Below are positions 46,753-56,770 of a stretch of 64,000 bases of DNA, one piece after another (within the stretch, counting starts at the first letter, position 1; each line of letters begins with the position of its first letter). The stretch is from positions 1 to 64,000 of the forward strand of contig JAIWNI010000061.1 of the NCBI GenBank assembly GCA_025331435.1, written 5' to 3'. Under the pieces are notes generated by a model that worked only from the letters and a program-made list of their open reading frames with translations, was not told the origin of the DNA and ran no database searches. The position numbers were made by a program, and so were the translations under genes. The stretch is from Choanephora cucurbitarum (lineage: Eukaryota; Mucoromycota; Mucoromycetes; Mucorales; Choanephoraceae).

Positions 46753-47206
46753 ATAGTAAAAATAGAAGAAATTACGCTAGTCTATCTAATTAAAGAAAAA
46801 TCCAAATCTATTTTTTTTTTCGAGAGAAAGGAAAAAGTCATTTTCTGAAATGCTTCATTTTTTATATAAAGAACCCTTTGTCTTCATTTTTCAACCCTTA
46901 AATACAAGAAAGTTTGATGTTATTTTCTTTTTGTTTGTTTTTCTAGGGAGTGACTAAATATTCGCCTTGAGGCAAAGTCATTTTTTTTTTTTTTACTTTT
47001 TTTTTGTACGACAAAATGCATAAAAGAAGAGAATACACAGTCTGTCTGCTTGATAAGCTTTTCCTAAGAATTATGTAGCATACCATTTATACTTTTCTAG
47101 GAAGTCCTAAAGATAGCCATGTTGAATTTTATTGGACCAAGTGTTTTTTTATTAAAATAAACGCGCCTTTTCTTCATTTTTATTTTTTCTTTTTTCTTCT
47201 TATTCA
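46753..47206. other. 454-base intergenic region with poly-T tracts
   Basis: Contains long T runs near 46980-47005 and 46810-46820, and a CT/T leader before the PMI start. I looked here for a GATA-finger exon of the PAS gene and found none. Confidence 0.5.
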
Positions 47207-48557
47207 ATGACCATCACAATGAACGCTGTCTATCGTTTACAATGTAAAACTCAATCTTACGATTGGGGCAAATTAGGTGATATTTCCAAAGTAGCCGCCT
47301 ACGCAAAGGCCTCAGGCACGTCTATTGACCCATCTAAACCTTATGCTGAACTTTGGATGGGCACTCATCCCAACGCACCTTCCGTTGTCCTCCAAGATAA
47401 CACCACACTCGAACAACTGATCAAAGAGCACGTCGAGCTCAGCACACAGGCTGTGTACGACCAATACAATGGGGATCTTCCTTTTCTCTTCAAGATCCTC
47501 TCCATCCGTAAAGCCCTTTCCATCCAAGCTCATCCTGACAAGACGTTAGGTGCTCGTCTCTTTAAGGAATTCCCAGAGAACTACAAAGATCCGAATCATA
47601 AGGTGAGTTTAATTGAACACTCAACGCGTTCTGACGAGACTCATTATCTTATAGCCTGAAATGGCGGTTGCACTCACCCCTTTTGAAGCCCTCTGTGGGT
47701 TCCGACCCTTAAATGAAATTGCGGATCATATGCAAACCTATCCTGAACTGGTTGAATTGATCGGTCATGAGGTAGCTGACGATTTCCTCAAGACCGTTCA
47801 GCAAGACAGTCAAGATATCGATCACAACAAGACCGTGCTGAAGCGTGTCTTTTCTTCTGTCATGCATAGTTCTCAAGAACGTGTGACGGCTCATCTCACT
47901 CAATTGATCGATCGCCTTCAAAAGACACAAGCACAAGATACCATGTCACAACTCTTGATTCGTTTGGATCAACAATACCCTGGTGGTGATGTTGGTGTCT
48001 TTTCTTCTCTCTTGTTGAACTATGTATGTATGCAACCAGGACAAGCTATTTTTTTGGGTGCGAATGAGCCTCATGCGTATCTATCTGGAGGTAAATTCTT
48101 AAAATTACAAAAAGAGAGAGGGACTAAATGATATGATTTAGATTGTGTGGAATGTATGGCTACCAGTGATAATGTAGTACGTGCTGGTTTGACACCTAAA
48201 TTCAAGGATGTTGATGTCTTGGTGGATATGTTGACCTATCGTTATGGTTCTGCTGAATCACAAAAGATGACAGGCCAGAAATATGCCTCTCATTCTTTAC
48301 TGTACGATCCTCCCATTGATGAATTTGCCGTCATCTGGACAAAGTTAGCTTCCTCTGGTTTGACAGAAGAACATGAGGCAATCGAAGGCCCCAGTGTGTT
48401 GATTGTCACCTCTGGCAATGGTACCTTGACCAGCCAAGGCAAAGAACATGAACTCAAAGAAGGGTATGTCTATTTTATAGGTGCCAACACACCCATCTCT
48501 ACTCTCTCAGTAGATTCAGGATTAGAATTCTATCGTGCTTATGCTGTTGCGACTTAA
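47207..48557 (+). CDS. PMI40: Type I phosphomannose isomerase
   Basis: Three exons: 47207-47602, 47655-48090 and 48142-48557, total 1,248 nt, 415 residues, close to the usual family length. Conserved blocks are YRLQCKTQSYDWGKLG, YAELWMGTHPNAPS, LPFLFKILSIRKALSIQAHP with the zinc ligands in QAHPDK, KPEMAVALTPFEALCGFRP across intron 1, PGQAIFLGANEPHAYLSG, and DCVECMATSDNVVRAGLTPKF across intron 2. The enzyme interconverts fructose-6-phosphate and mannose-6-phosphate, supplying GDP-mannose for glycosylation and wall mannan. It converges on the aminotransferase with 14 bases between stops, so the 3' UTRs must overlap. Confidence 0.95.
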
Positions 48558-48571
48558 ATAAACGCATTTTT

Positions 48572-50013
48572 TTATTGTTTGGAAACCTCTTGATCGACCA
48601 CACGCGCTAATCGTGCGAGGGCTTCATCCATATTGGATTTTGAGACATTACTATAAGACACACGTACATATTCAGATTGAGTACCTTCCGGCAAGAAGGC
48701 CACACCAGGAATGGCCAGCACATTCTCCTTGACTGCCTTTGTCATCACCAGATCATAACTATCTCTGATCCCCACCAACTTGAGCCAGACAAACATACCT
48801 GCCTGAGGCACAACCCATTCAGCACGGCCCTTCAGATGACGATCGAGACAGTCGACAAAATCATCGCGTTTCTCTCGATAGAACTGAGCCACATGCTCCA
48901 CATGCTCAAAGAAGCCCTGGTGAGTCCATTGAGAGAGGAGTTGGTAGGCCATGACCTGAGGAATGCCCGAGGGCTGGAGGTTGGTGACCATGGTATGCAT
49001 ATTGATGCGTTCCAGAAGGGGAGCAGGCCCTGTGATCCAGCCCAGACGGAGACCGGCCGATAAGATCTTGCTCATGCTGTCGCACCGAAGCACGCGTCCG
49101 TCTTGATCGAGCGAGAGGTAGGAGGGGATACGAGGCGATTGAAATTGAAGGTAGTAGTAGGCATCGTCTTCAATGATCAGCACATTGAATCGTTGACAGA
49201 TGGCATAGACAGCCTGTTTGCGTTCGAGCGTGGCTGTGGCGCCTGTGGGGTTGCCGCCTGAGGGGATGGTGTAGAGTACGCGGGGTCGAGGTTGAGGACT
49301 GTCCTGAGGCCAGTTGGACAAGAGAGCGTCAAGTGAGTCGGGCACAATGCCGTACGCATCTGTCGCTACCGCAACGAGATCACAGCGTAGGGTCTTGAGG
49401 AATGAAAGGCAGCCAGTGTAAGATGGGTTCTCGACCAGGATGGCGTCTCCATCATTTAAGAGCATTTCAAAAGCCTGTTCTATGTCAGAGGGATGATCCT
49501 TTGTGTGTGTGTGTGTGTATTGTGGACAACTTACTTTGGTTAGCAGGTCTTGTGATCCACAGCCAATGGAGAGATCGAAATCGACGGGTGGTTTGTGTTC
49601 CCTTCTCTGAAGTTCACATAGCCAATTGTTTAAATGAGGTAGTCCGGGCTAAAGGAAATGATGAATAATGATAAGAGAGAAAGAAAGGGTCTTACTGTAA
49701 GATCATAAGAAAGTGAACGACTAAACAGTTCTGAATCAATCGAAAGTGTTTCACCAGACTTGAGTGTGATGGACATACCAGCAAAAGGAAATGTACTGGG
49801 ATTAGGTTGGCCTGCACCTAACGAGATCTATATATCATGAATAACAACCATTTGGCTATGAATAACTTATTTTACCATATCCTTTTGATGAAGGTATGGA
49901 GAAAGTGCACGAACTAATACATCATTAGTACTTGAAATAGAAATAACAAGAGACTTACTGGCAGAAGGCTTTCTTGCCTTACTTCTTTCACTAATAAATG
50001 CTTGATAGTCCAT
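48572..50013 (-). CDS. ARO8: PLP aminotransferase, ARO8/kynurenine-aminoadipate type
   Basis: Four exons: 50013-49876, 49827-49696, about 49648-49535 and about 49484-48572. About 430 residues. Start MDYQAFISERSKARKPSAS. Blocks typical of fold-type I class I/II enzymes: ISLGAGQPNPSTFPF, IGCGSQDLLTKAFEMLL, ILVENPSYTGCL, TIPSGGNPTGATATLERK, LIIEDDAYYYLQF, the PLP lysine in RCDSMSKILSAGLRLGWITG, and VPQAGMFVWLKL. The pattern is that of aromatic/2-aminoadipate aminotransferases (yeast Aro8, human AADAT). It transfers amino groups between aromatic amino acids, kynurenine or 2-aminoadipate and 2-oxoglutarate. A (GT)n run within intron 3 (about 49503-49519) is variable-looking. Confidence 0.9.
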
Positions 50014-50757
50014 ATGTGTATGTAAAAAAGAAAGAGAGAGAAAAAAAAGAAACATGTAAGCTATTGTTGCATAAAGATTATCCATCAGCAAGTCACAATG
50101 TGCTTACATGAAATCTGTTCCAAAAAAGGAAAGTAGATGTTCCAGTCCGAATGACCCACCAGCCTAGTGTTTGAATAAACATTGAGAACCTTAAAAAAAA
50201 AAGAAAAGTGTGTGTTTACTACTGGCGTCTTTATTTAAAGAAACAATCAATTCTACAGATAATGTAATGTTACACCATGTTAAGGAGAAAGGTCATTTTA
50301 GAGAATAGATGAAACGCGTATCTTTAAAAACAAACATATCATGAGAAGAGGGAGGAGAGGGACAAAATGCGCCATTCATTTAGGTATGTAACTAAAGGAA
50401 ATACTTCTTGATAAAGGAGGCTAGTGTATTTGAGATATTCTATCTCATCTGATATAGTGTGACAATGAATTTTGTTAAAAACAAACAAAGCCTTGAGTAT
50501 TTTCAGGTACATTCAATTGAACTAAGAAAGAAGAGATGTACCTTGCAGTAGAAACGCCCAAGAACAGGTTTCATTGAATTGAATATTTCCCAGGAGAAGA
50601 AGCTTACTTTACTGCATAAGGGAGGCTTTTCTATATGTATCATCTTTTATTGTTATTATTAGAAAAGATGGAGGGATAAATGTACAACATAGGATTCCAG
50701 AAATGGATAGAGTTCTCTATACAAAATAAAAATAGGTGTAATAAAAATGACAGGATT
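50014..50757. other. 744-base intergenic region, no gene seen
   Basis: Promoter of the aminotransferase (purine-rich tract at about 50025-50050) and 3' flank of the small Ser-rich protein. No supported gene. Confidence 0.5.
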
Positions 50758-51117
50758 TCAGACTGCGTAACGAGGTGTGAGGCTCATACGAACTGTTCTT
50801 TGTGGCTGATCGAATATTAAGGATTCTAATTCTTTTGCCTTTGGTGATTGACACTCATCCAGACAAGTGTAATCAGTCGCTGAACCAGCAGAGGATGTGG
50901 TAGAGGCAGAGACAGAAGAGCCTCTTCTTTTCCATAGAAATGATAAGGGAGGATGTTGATAACGACTTCTCTGTTTGTCTTCTATGCTCTGTCGACTGGA
51001 GTCTTGTTCTAATAGATGAGATGATCTTCTTCTTGCTTGACTGTAGGTAGCAGCTGTATTTAAACAGATACGTTCATCTTGACTTAGGAAAGGAATATGG
51101 ACTTGAGTAGATTCCAT
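50758..51117 (-). CDS. Small Ser/Arg-rich protein, unknown
   Basis: Intronless, 119 residues from ATG 51117 (MESTQVHIPFLSQDERICL). The frame runs open further upstream but without another ATG. Composition is basic and Ser-rich (YSQARRRSSHLLEQDSS, WKRRGSSVSASTTSSAGSA), with several RRxS/RxxS sites suited to basophilic kinases such as PKA. No domain is recognised. It is probably disordered. The codon pattern and the defined C-terminus (RMSLTPRYAV) support it being real, but function is unknown. Confidence 0.5.
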   Translation of the reverse strand: MESTQVHIPFLSQDERICLNTAATYSQARRRSSHLLEQDSSRQSIEDKQRSRYQHPPLSFLWKRRGSSVSASTTSSAGSATDYTCLDECQSPKAKELESLIFDQPQRTVRMSLTPRYAV

Positions 51118-51706
51118 GTTGTATAAAGAAAAGAGAAAAAGAGAGAAAAAAGAGTTATACAAAATGCGCGCTTCAAGAGATGAAAGAAGAATTTAAAGTT
51201 TAAACAACAAAATAGACGATTGGTGCAACTAGTCTCCTTTATATATATATCTTCATTGCATCATAAGGAAATGATGCATCGTTTGTATCATGCAGTGCTA
51301 TGTTTTATCGCCGCTCATGTCAAGAGAATCATAGCCAATGATAATCCAATCCATCGTATGATCATTTTTCTTTCCCTTCTTTACGGGGATCCATTCTATT
51401 GATAGACAGGCAATGAAAACCCTTGTAGATCCTAATTGAATTCAGGAATAACTTCTTGATCTGTGCACTTATAACAAGTGTTGTCTAGTTTAAATGACGT
51501 TATCATGATGAGGGGAAAAAGCTTCTTTAGGGATTTAGTTCTATCCATTACTCAGTGGTAAGCCAATGATCTTTTATTTAAAAAAGGGCTCAAAAGTTTC
51601 AGATAGATCCCATTCTCAAGAACGCCCAGTAAATTAAGGGCTCATTTTAGAGGATATTCCATAAAAATACAACTTTGATTTATTCAGATTAATAGTAATA
51701 ATATTT
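51118..51706. other. 589-base intergenic region, no gene seen
   Basis: Promoter of the Ser-rich gene and 3' flank of the Pro-rich membrane protein. A 60-codon open frame at 51220-51402 (+) shows no protein-like features. Confidence 0.5.
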
Positions 51707-52192
51707 TTAACGACGAGCACATTGACAACTACGATAACAGTATGTACCAGCACCTAAGGATAAATAAGTTAGACTAGTCATTGACAACATCACACAGTTA
51801 CTTACCAAATTGATAGACACAATCAGAACTTGTCCGACTAAAAAAAAACCATGAGTAACTCTTCAACAACTATTTGAGATATGAATTTCTTACCAATTAC
51901 ATCCTCGATTATAATAATTTCTTCTTGTTAAACCTGCTGCTAATCCCACAATCAACCCAATCAAGATACAACAACAGATAAATGAGCACATTCTTCTCTT
52001 GATACCCAATCGTTTATTCTGTGGTGGTGCATAGAAATGAGTGACTCTTTGGCCTATATTTTGATAAGGTGGTGGTGGTTGAGAGGGTGGTGCATAATTT
52101 GAATTCTCTGGTGGTGGTTGAGAAGGTGGTGCATAATAGGTTTCACCGGGTTTTTGGTTTTGATGATAAGCAGGTGGTGGTGGGTTGTTCAT
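51707..52192 (-). CDS. Pro-rich single-span membrane protein with short Cys-rich ectodomain
   Basis: Three exons: about 52192-51894, 51839-51807 and 51755-51707. The first exon gives a Pro/Tyr-rich N-terminus (MNNPPPPAYHQNQK, YYAPPSQPPPENSNYAPPSQ), a basic stop (NKRLGIKRRM) and one membrane span (CSFICCCILIGLIVGLAAGL). Splicing then adds a short outside tail, RGCNCRTSSDCVYQFGAGTY and CYRSCQCARR, with six cysteines. The PPxY-like PPAY and PPPY motifs could bind WW domains of an Rsp5-type ligase or other adaptors. The topology suggests a small receptor-like or wall-sensor protein, or a membrane adaptor. No family is recognised. Confidence 0.7.
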
Positions 52193-53304
52193 GAGTCCAA
52201 GTTAGAATGAATAAAGAAAAAAAAAAATGAAAAAAAAAATGGGTGTAAAATCAGTTTTATATGGTTTTAATGCATGATCTAAATGATGATTCAATGACTC
52301 TCTTATAAGTGAATTCAATGATTTCATCACTGAAATGGCTAATCTGTATCTGGATATTTCTTGGGGGGAGCCTATCAAATGACCGCGTTTCTTTTTTTTT
52401 TGACAGTAAATGATGGATCACTAAAGCTTATTTTTCTTACGTATATATACTAGTCATAATGATATAGGTTATCATGGTCAGGCATCAATGAAAAAAAAAA
52501 GTGATTCTAGTTTATACACGTATTTTATCACTAGATCTATTCAATAGAAACTTTCTTTCAAGAGAGAGATAAGACTGCTTTTTTTTAGCAGTAACAAAAA
52601 ATTAATTTTATAAGAAAAAAAAAATTTATTTGATTTCAAATTGACTATAAATAAGCGAGAACAAACCTTTCTTTCTCTCTCTTCTTTCTTTTGTTTATTA
52701 TTCATTGAATTCATTTTTTATTACTTGGTAAGTCTATCTTTTTCTATGATCAATTTGGGAGTTGCCCTTTGTATCTTTCTTTATATAAAGATGATTCAGG
52801 CATTTGACTTTAGTCGTTCCGACTATGACGAAAAAACCCTAGCTACCTATTTTAAACTGCTGAATATGAAAGAAAGCATTTAAAGGAAGCAACTCTCTCT
52901 CTTGTTGTCAACTTCATTTATACTTACCCACTCTTTTTATAGGTTTCTCATACAAGGGTTTATCCAAGTCATACTATTTGAATTCTTTTATAATAAAATT
53001 ACCTTTTCTTTTAAAATTATATGTAACTTTCTCATGACTTTCTAATTCGTGTTTATTTTGATTTTTAATCATTTAAAAAGAGCAATTACGCGCTTACAAG
53101 GTGTTCTAAGATGGAATAGCCTATCTCAATGGTATTTGAACAAGTGGCTTATCCAAATAGGGGGACATCTTAAAAAAAAGATAAAAGACATTCATCTATT
53201 AAAAGTGTTCACTCTCATATAATATGTGGCTTATTTAAAATAACAAAGATAGATTTCAGGTACCAAGATTAATAAAGACAACATTTATTATTTTAGAGAA
53301 AAGC
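52193..53304. other. 1.1 kb intergenic region with possible mini-gene
   Basis: Contains the promoter of the Pro-rich protein, a TATA-like box at 52646-52653 and a 30-codon candidate at 52791. Otherwise AT-rich and empty. Confidence 0.5.
52791..52883 (+). CDS. Candidate 30-residue peptide ORF
   Basis: TATAAATA at 52646-52653, a CT-rich leader, then GTAAGT (about 52729) to TATATAAAG (52790) forms a plausible 5'-leader intron that ends exactly at an ATG. The ORF gives MIQAFDFSRSDYDEKTLATY followed by FKLLNMKESI and a stop at 52883. An AATAAA lies near 52993. The arrangement looks gene-like, but a peptide this short could easily be chance. Confidence 0.25.
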   Translation: MIQAFDFSRSDYDEKTLATYFKLLNMKESI

Positions 53305-53849
53305 TTAAGCAGTTTCTTCCTTCTTTTCTTCGGCCTTGTCTTCAACTTCAGCCTTATCGAAGCTTTCAACCAAGTCAGGGATTTCATCATCATCAGCACC
53401 AGCAGCGTTTTCACCTTGAGCTTGTTGGAAGGTTTCAGCAAGCTTCTTGAGGGCAGCCATGGAGTCAGGACCCAATTGGTTCAAGATGTTGGGAATCAAT
53501 TCAGTCAATTCCTTTTGTTGAGAACGACCGTGAATAGCGTAAGTGTTGGCATTGGCAGCAGCAGAAACTATAGATAAAGTGTGTGTGAGAGCCAAAGTAT
53601 AACTCTCTATATAAAATTGAACTTACCACGAGGGTTGGCAAAGTGAATGACAGAACCATCTTCCTTGAACATGTTGACTTCATCAACACCGGGAATAGGT
53701 TGAACGTTCAACTTGGTGAGAGCAGCAGAGAGCTTACGGTCATCACCAGAAGAAGAGGTACCAGTGGTTCTCTTGACCTTACGACGGGGAGTACCCTTAC
53801 CACCAATACGGACTTGAGCTTGAAGCTTGGAGAGTTTGTCAGCGTTCAT
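53305..53849 (-). CDS. EGD1: Nascent polypeptide-associated complex subunit beta (BTF3-like)
   Basis: Two exons, 53849-53627 and 53567-53305, 59-nt intron, 161 residues. The N-terminus holds the ribosome-binding basic region ([15 protein letters not shown]). The NAC domain reads [37 protein letters not shown] and, after the intron, [35 protein letters not shown]. The C-terminus is acidic. NAC-beta pairs with NAC-alpha at the ribosome exit tunnel and guards nascent chains from mistargeting to SRP. Strongly biased codons fit high expression. The open frame upstream of 53849 is CT-tract translation, so the ATG with [10 protein letters not shown] is chosen. Confidence 0.95.
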
Positions 53850-54291
53850 TTTGAATAGGCTATAGAAAGTTGTCAGTACATTGGTTCTAAAGAGTGAGTC
53901 TATTTCTTTCTCTCTCTCTCTTTCTCTCTGTTGATCCTGCTTTCTATCTCTATTTTCTTTGTCTGTTTCTAGATGGTTGTCCTTTTTTTTTAAAAAAAAA
54001 ATAACACGTTGACGATAATGTTCATCCTCTTCATTTGGGTGGCTTATGATTGTCATTTCTAGAATTTCATTTCCACAGGTCGAAATACAGTCATCAGGTT
54101 CAAAAAAAAATAATAAAAAAAAGAGAACAAGAGAAAGAGAAAGAAAGATAGGACAACATGGTCCAATAGATTCTATTTCATTTTAACATCGATACGCTAC
54201 CTATTCCAACAAAAAAAGAAAGAGAAAGAGTAGAAAAAACAAAAAGCGTAAAAAAAAATTTTTTTTTCTTTACTGAACAAAAAAAAAAAAT
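53850..54291. promoter_or_regulatory. NAC-beta promoter region
   Basis: 442 bases with long CT tracts (about 53907-53930) and poly-A/T blocks typical of strongly expressed genes here. Includes the 3' flank of the NEDD8 protease gene. No other gene. Confidence 0.5.
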
Positions 54292-55158
54292 TTATTCCAT
54301 CGAGCCATTTGATTGGACAGGAGGAGTTTGTGCCAATGACTGTGAACGATGTTGAAGTCGTTTGATCATGCCATGCATATTATCTCGTACTTGTTTAGGT
54401 GTGGCCATCTCTTTTGGTTTCAATATCATCATCTTGTTATACTGAACATTCTCTTTACCACGACTGTTAAGTAACTGACGAAGTGTATATTCAATGATAG
54501 AAATCACATAGACTAGGCTTACATCTATCAGTAACCTATCTTTCTTTATCTTTCTATCACTTACCTCCACAATCAGATCCATTGTCTTGTTGCGGTGTAC
54601 TACTGGGTATAAAACTAAACTTCTTGTCTGTCTTTAACAAGGGCCTTAATCGTTTACTGGTCAATTCAGCATCTCTCAGGTTATTGTATTTAAGTGTATC
54701 GTAATAGAAGAAGGAGTGGATTGATTTCAGATAGACCAATAAGGCCCAATGGGTACCACTGTAAGCTTCATGTGGTTTACCATCATTCACAGGTATAAAG
54801 ATGGCTTCATAACTATCTAGGTTGGCAGGTAAGACAGATTCAAGTTGCATCACATCACCTGATAGAAACATGTCAATATATAATTCAAGATGATCTTTTT
54901 TTTTTACCTTCAGAATAAGTCAATAAATGCACCATACCAGGCCTTAAGAAGAGATAGTTGGCATCCTTAGGTACAAATGTTCTCTCCAAGAATTCCATAT
55001 GAAATTCAATCATCGTATCATTTAACCATTGTCCTGGTGATAAAGTATCTAAATCCTATTTTGATTGAATATCGAATTTCTTTTGTATGCATTCAATAAC
55101 TTACAGACTGTCGAATAACCACATCATGATAATGTAAAATAATCTGATCTTCTGTCAT
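54292..55158 (-). CDS. DEN1: NEDD8-specific cysteine protease (DEN1/SENP8/Nep1-like)
   Basis: Four exons from ATG 55158 to TAA 54292-54294, about 236 residues. Joined blocks: MTEDQIILHYHDVVIRQSDL, SPGQWLNDTMIEFHMEFLER, LFLRPGMVHLLTYSEGDVMQ, AIFIPVNDGKPHEAYSGTHW (catalytic His), FFYYDTLKYN (catalytic Asp) and PQQDNGSDCGVYVISIIEYT (catalytic Cys, completed by intron 3). The order and spacing follow the Ulp1/C48 fold, and the short length plus WLND start resemble SENP8 rather than the larger SUMO proteases. It removes or processes NEDD8 on cullins. The choice of NEDD8 over SUMO is from overall resemblance, not proven. Confidence 0.88.
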
Positions 55159-55404
55159 TTTATTAAAATAAATAAATAAAAGAAAGAAAAATATGAAAAT
55201 TAAAAATTTTCTATATTTAATAAATTCATAAACTATGCTGCATACAAAGTTGTTCTAAATTAATTCAAGCAAATATACTGTTGGAGGGGTATAAACATAA
55301 CACATAGAGTGTGTTCCTGATGTTCATAGGTTTGGAAAAGCTATAAGCTGCTGTGGGTATAGTCATATCCAGAAATAATGCATATATATATATAAGAAAT
55401 GGTA

Positions 55405-55710
55405 TTAGGTATCATAGAGAGAACAAGGAGAGATTGAATAAGGAACGAATTGAGTGTGATTGGTAGATACACGATGATGATGATAGATAGAAGTAGGTTG
55501 AGTTGAAGTCAAGAAAGGTGGTGATTGAGTTGCCTTTAAGAAAGAAGGATTGCCTGAATCTGGACAATCTTGAAATTTACATGCTTCTGAACAATATAAC
55601 TAAAAAGAAAATAGATCATGAGAATGATATTCTTTTTTTATTTTTCAGTCAGTGCTTACGTTGTTGTCAGTGCAATGACGATCACAGATAATACACCAAG
55701 AGAGATCCAT
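55405..55710 (-). CDS. Ecl1-family small zinc-binding protein
   Basis: Two exons, 55710-55660 (17 codons) and 55599-55405, 60-nt intron, 81 residues. The protein begins MDLSWCIICDRHCTDNN and continues LYCSEACKFQDC. This W-C-x2-C-x4-C...YCS-x2-C pattern is the signature of the fungal Ecl1 family (extenders of chronological lifespan). The rest is Ser/Thr/Pro/His-rich (KATQSPPFLTSTQPTSIY, HHHRVSTNH). The family helps cells survive stationary phase, sulfur or zinc limitation. Because both exons are short, the gene does not show as a long frame. It sits between the NEDD8 protease and RPB9, all on the same strand. Confidence 0.8.
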
Positions 55711-56182
55711 GCTTATAGTATATATGTGAGAGAGAGAGAGAGAAAAAAAGAGGAATATATATATATATATATATACATGTTATTTCCATTCAACATTAGT
55801 CATACGTCAATTTAAATTCCTTTGGACATTACTCATAATTTTGCTTAAATGGTCATTCCAAAAGATGATCATTGATTGGCTTGTCAATCTAAGCATACTT
55901 GTTGCACAATCTATCTTTTGAATTGGTTATAAAGAAATAAGGTCTATCATGATCATCAGATGGCTTCCTTCCTTTTTTAGAGTCATAGCGTCATTCTACT
56001 GTTTAAAATGAAAATCGTGTGATTTCCCATTTTTCAACGTGTGATATGGTTCGGAATAATATGAAAAAGAGAACGAGGCTTTTTTCTTATTTAAAAGGTG
56101 TATCTTTATTCTGCATGAGCAGTGCTTTGGGAGGAACCAATCATGCTCCTTCCCTTTCCTTCCCGAAAAAAAAAATGTGATT
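55711..56182. repeat. Intergenic spacer with (GA)n and (TA)n microsatellites
   Basis: 472 bases. A GA run lies at about 55727-55743 and a TA run at about 55755-55774, close to the Ecl1-like start, so they fall in its promoter. No gene otherwise. Confidence 0.75.
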
Positions 56183-56706
56183 TTATTTATCATCAGTCCA
56201 ACGATGACCACACCCTTTATTACCACATACATAGAACAGTGTCATTTTAGCATCAGCTCGTCTTGAGGAAGATTGGAAAAAGACAGCTTCAGGATGACCA
56301 CAATGAGCACATGGCATGTTGGTACGGGGCTACAGAGAGAGAGAGAGAGATTAGATCCTATTGTATTTTTTTTTTAAAATTTTTAAAACTTACCAGTGTA
56401 GGATCAGTGCTTAGATCAGTCAACATCATGGTCTGTTCACTATAGACAAAACAAGTTAGATAGAATCACACGAAACTGACATGGATCTTTACGAAGGCGC
56501 GTGTACAATCTCATGTCGATAGACACAATAGTTGTCTGCATCTTCTTGGTATGGACAATTACGACAAGAAAACAAAAGCTTACGTTGTGCTTTATCTTCT
56601 CGAGGGTATAATAGATTGTTGCTAGTTTCATAGTTTATTATTAAGCATGTCGATTGAAATGAGCATCTCTATTTTACCATTCTAAACAATATTTCACTGA
56701 AGCCAT
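56183..56706 (-). CDS. RPB9: RNA polymerase II subunit RPB9
   Basis: Four exons: 56706-56678, 56621-56493, 56439-56394 and 56329-56183. Total 351 nt, 116 residues, the usual RPB9 size. Zinc ribbon 1: [15 protein letters not shown] and [15 protein letters not shown]. Zinc ribbon 2: [16 protein letters not shown], then [14 protein letters not shown]. The C-terminal ribbon keeps the [12 protein letters not shown] block related to TFIIS. RPB9 controls start-site choice, fidelity and elongation. Introns are 53-64 nt. The start is only 64 bases from the stop of the upstream co-oriented large gene, so its promoter must lie within that gene's 3' end. Confidence 0.93.
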
Positions 56707-56770
56707 TGTCAATAGGGATTAAAAAAAAAAAAATGAGGTGAAAGAAAGAAAGACAGTATCGGAGATGGAA

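Noticed and set aside
46753..47200. Missing GATA-finger exon for the PAS protein
   Set aside because: All three frames were read for Cys-x2-Cys and the GPxGPKTLC-type block; none is present.
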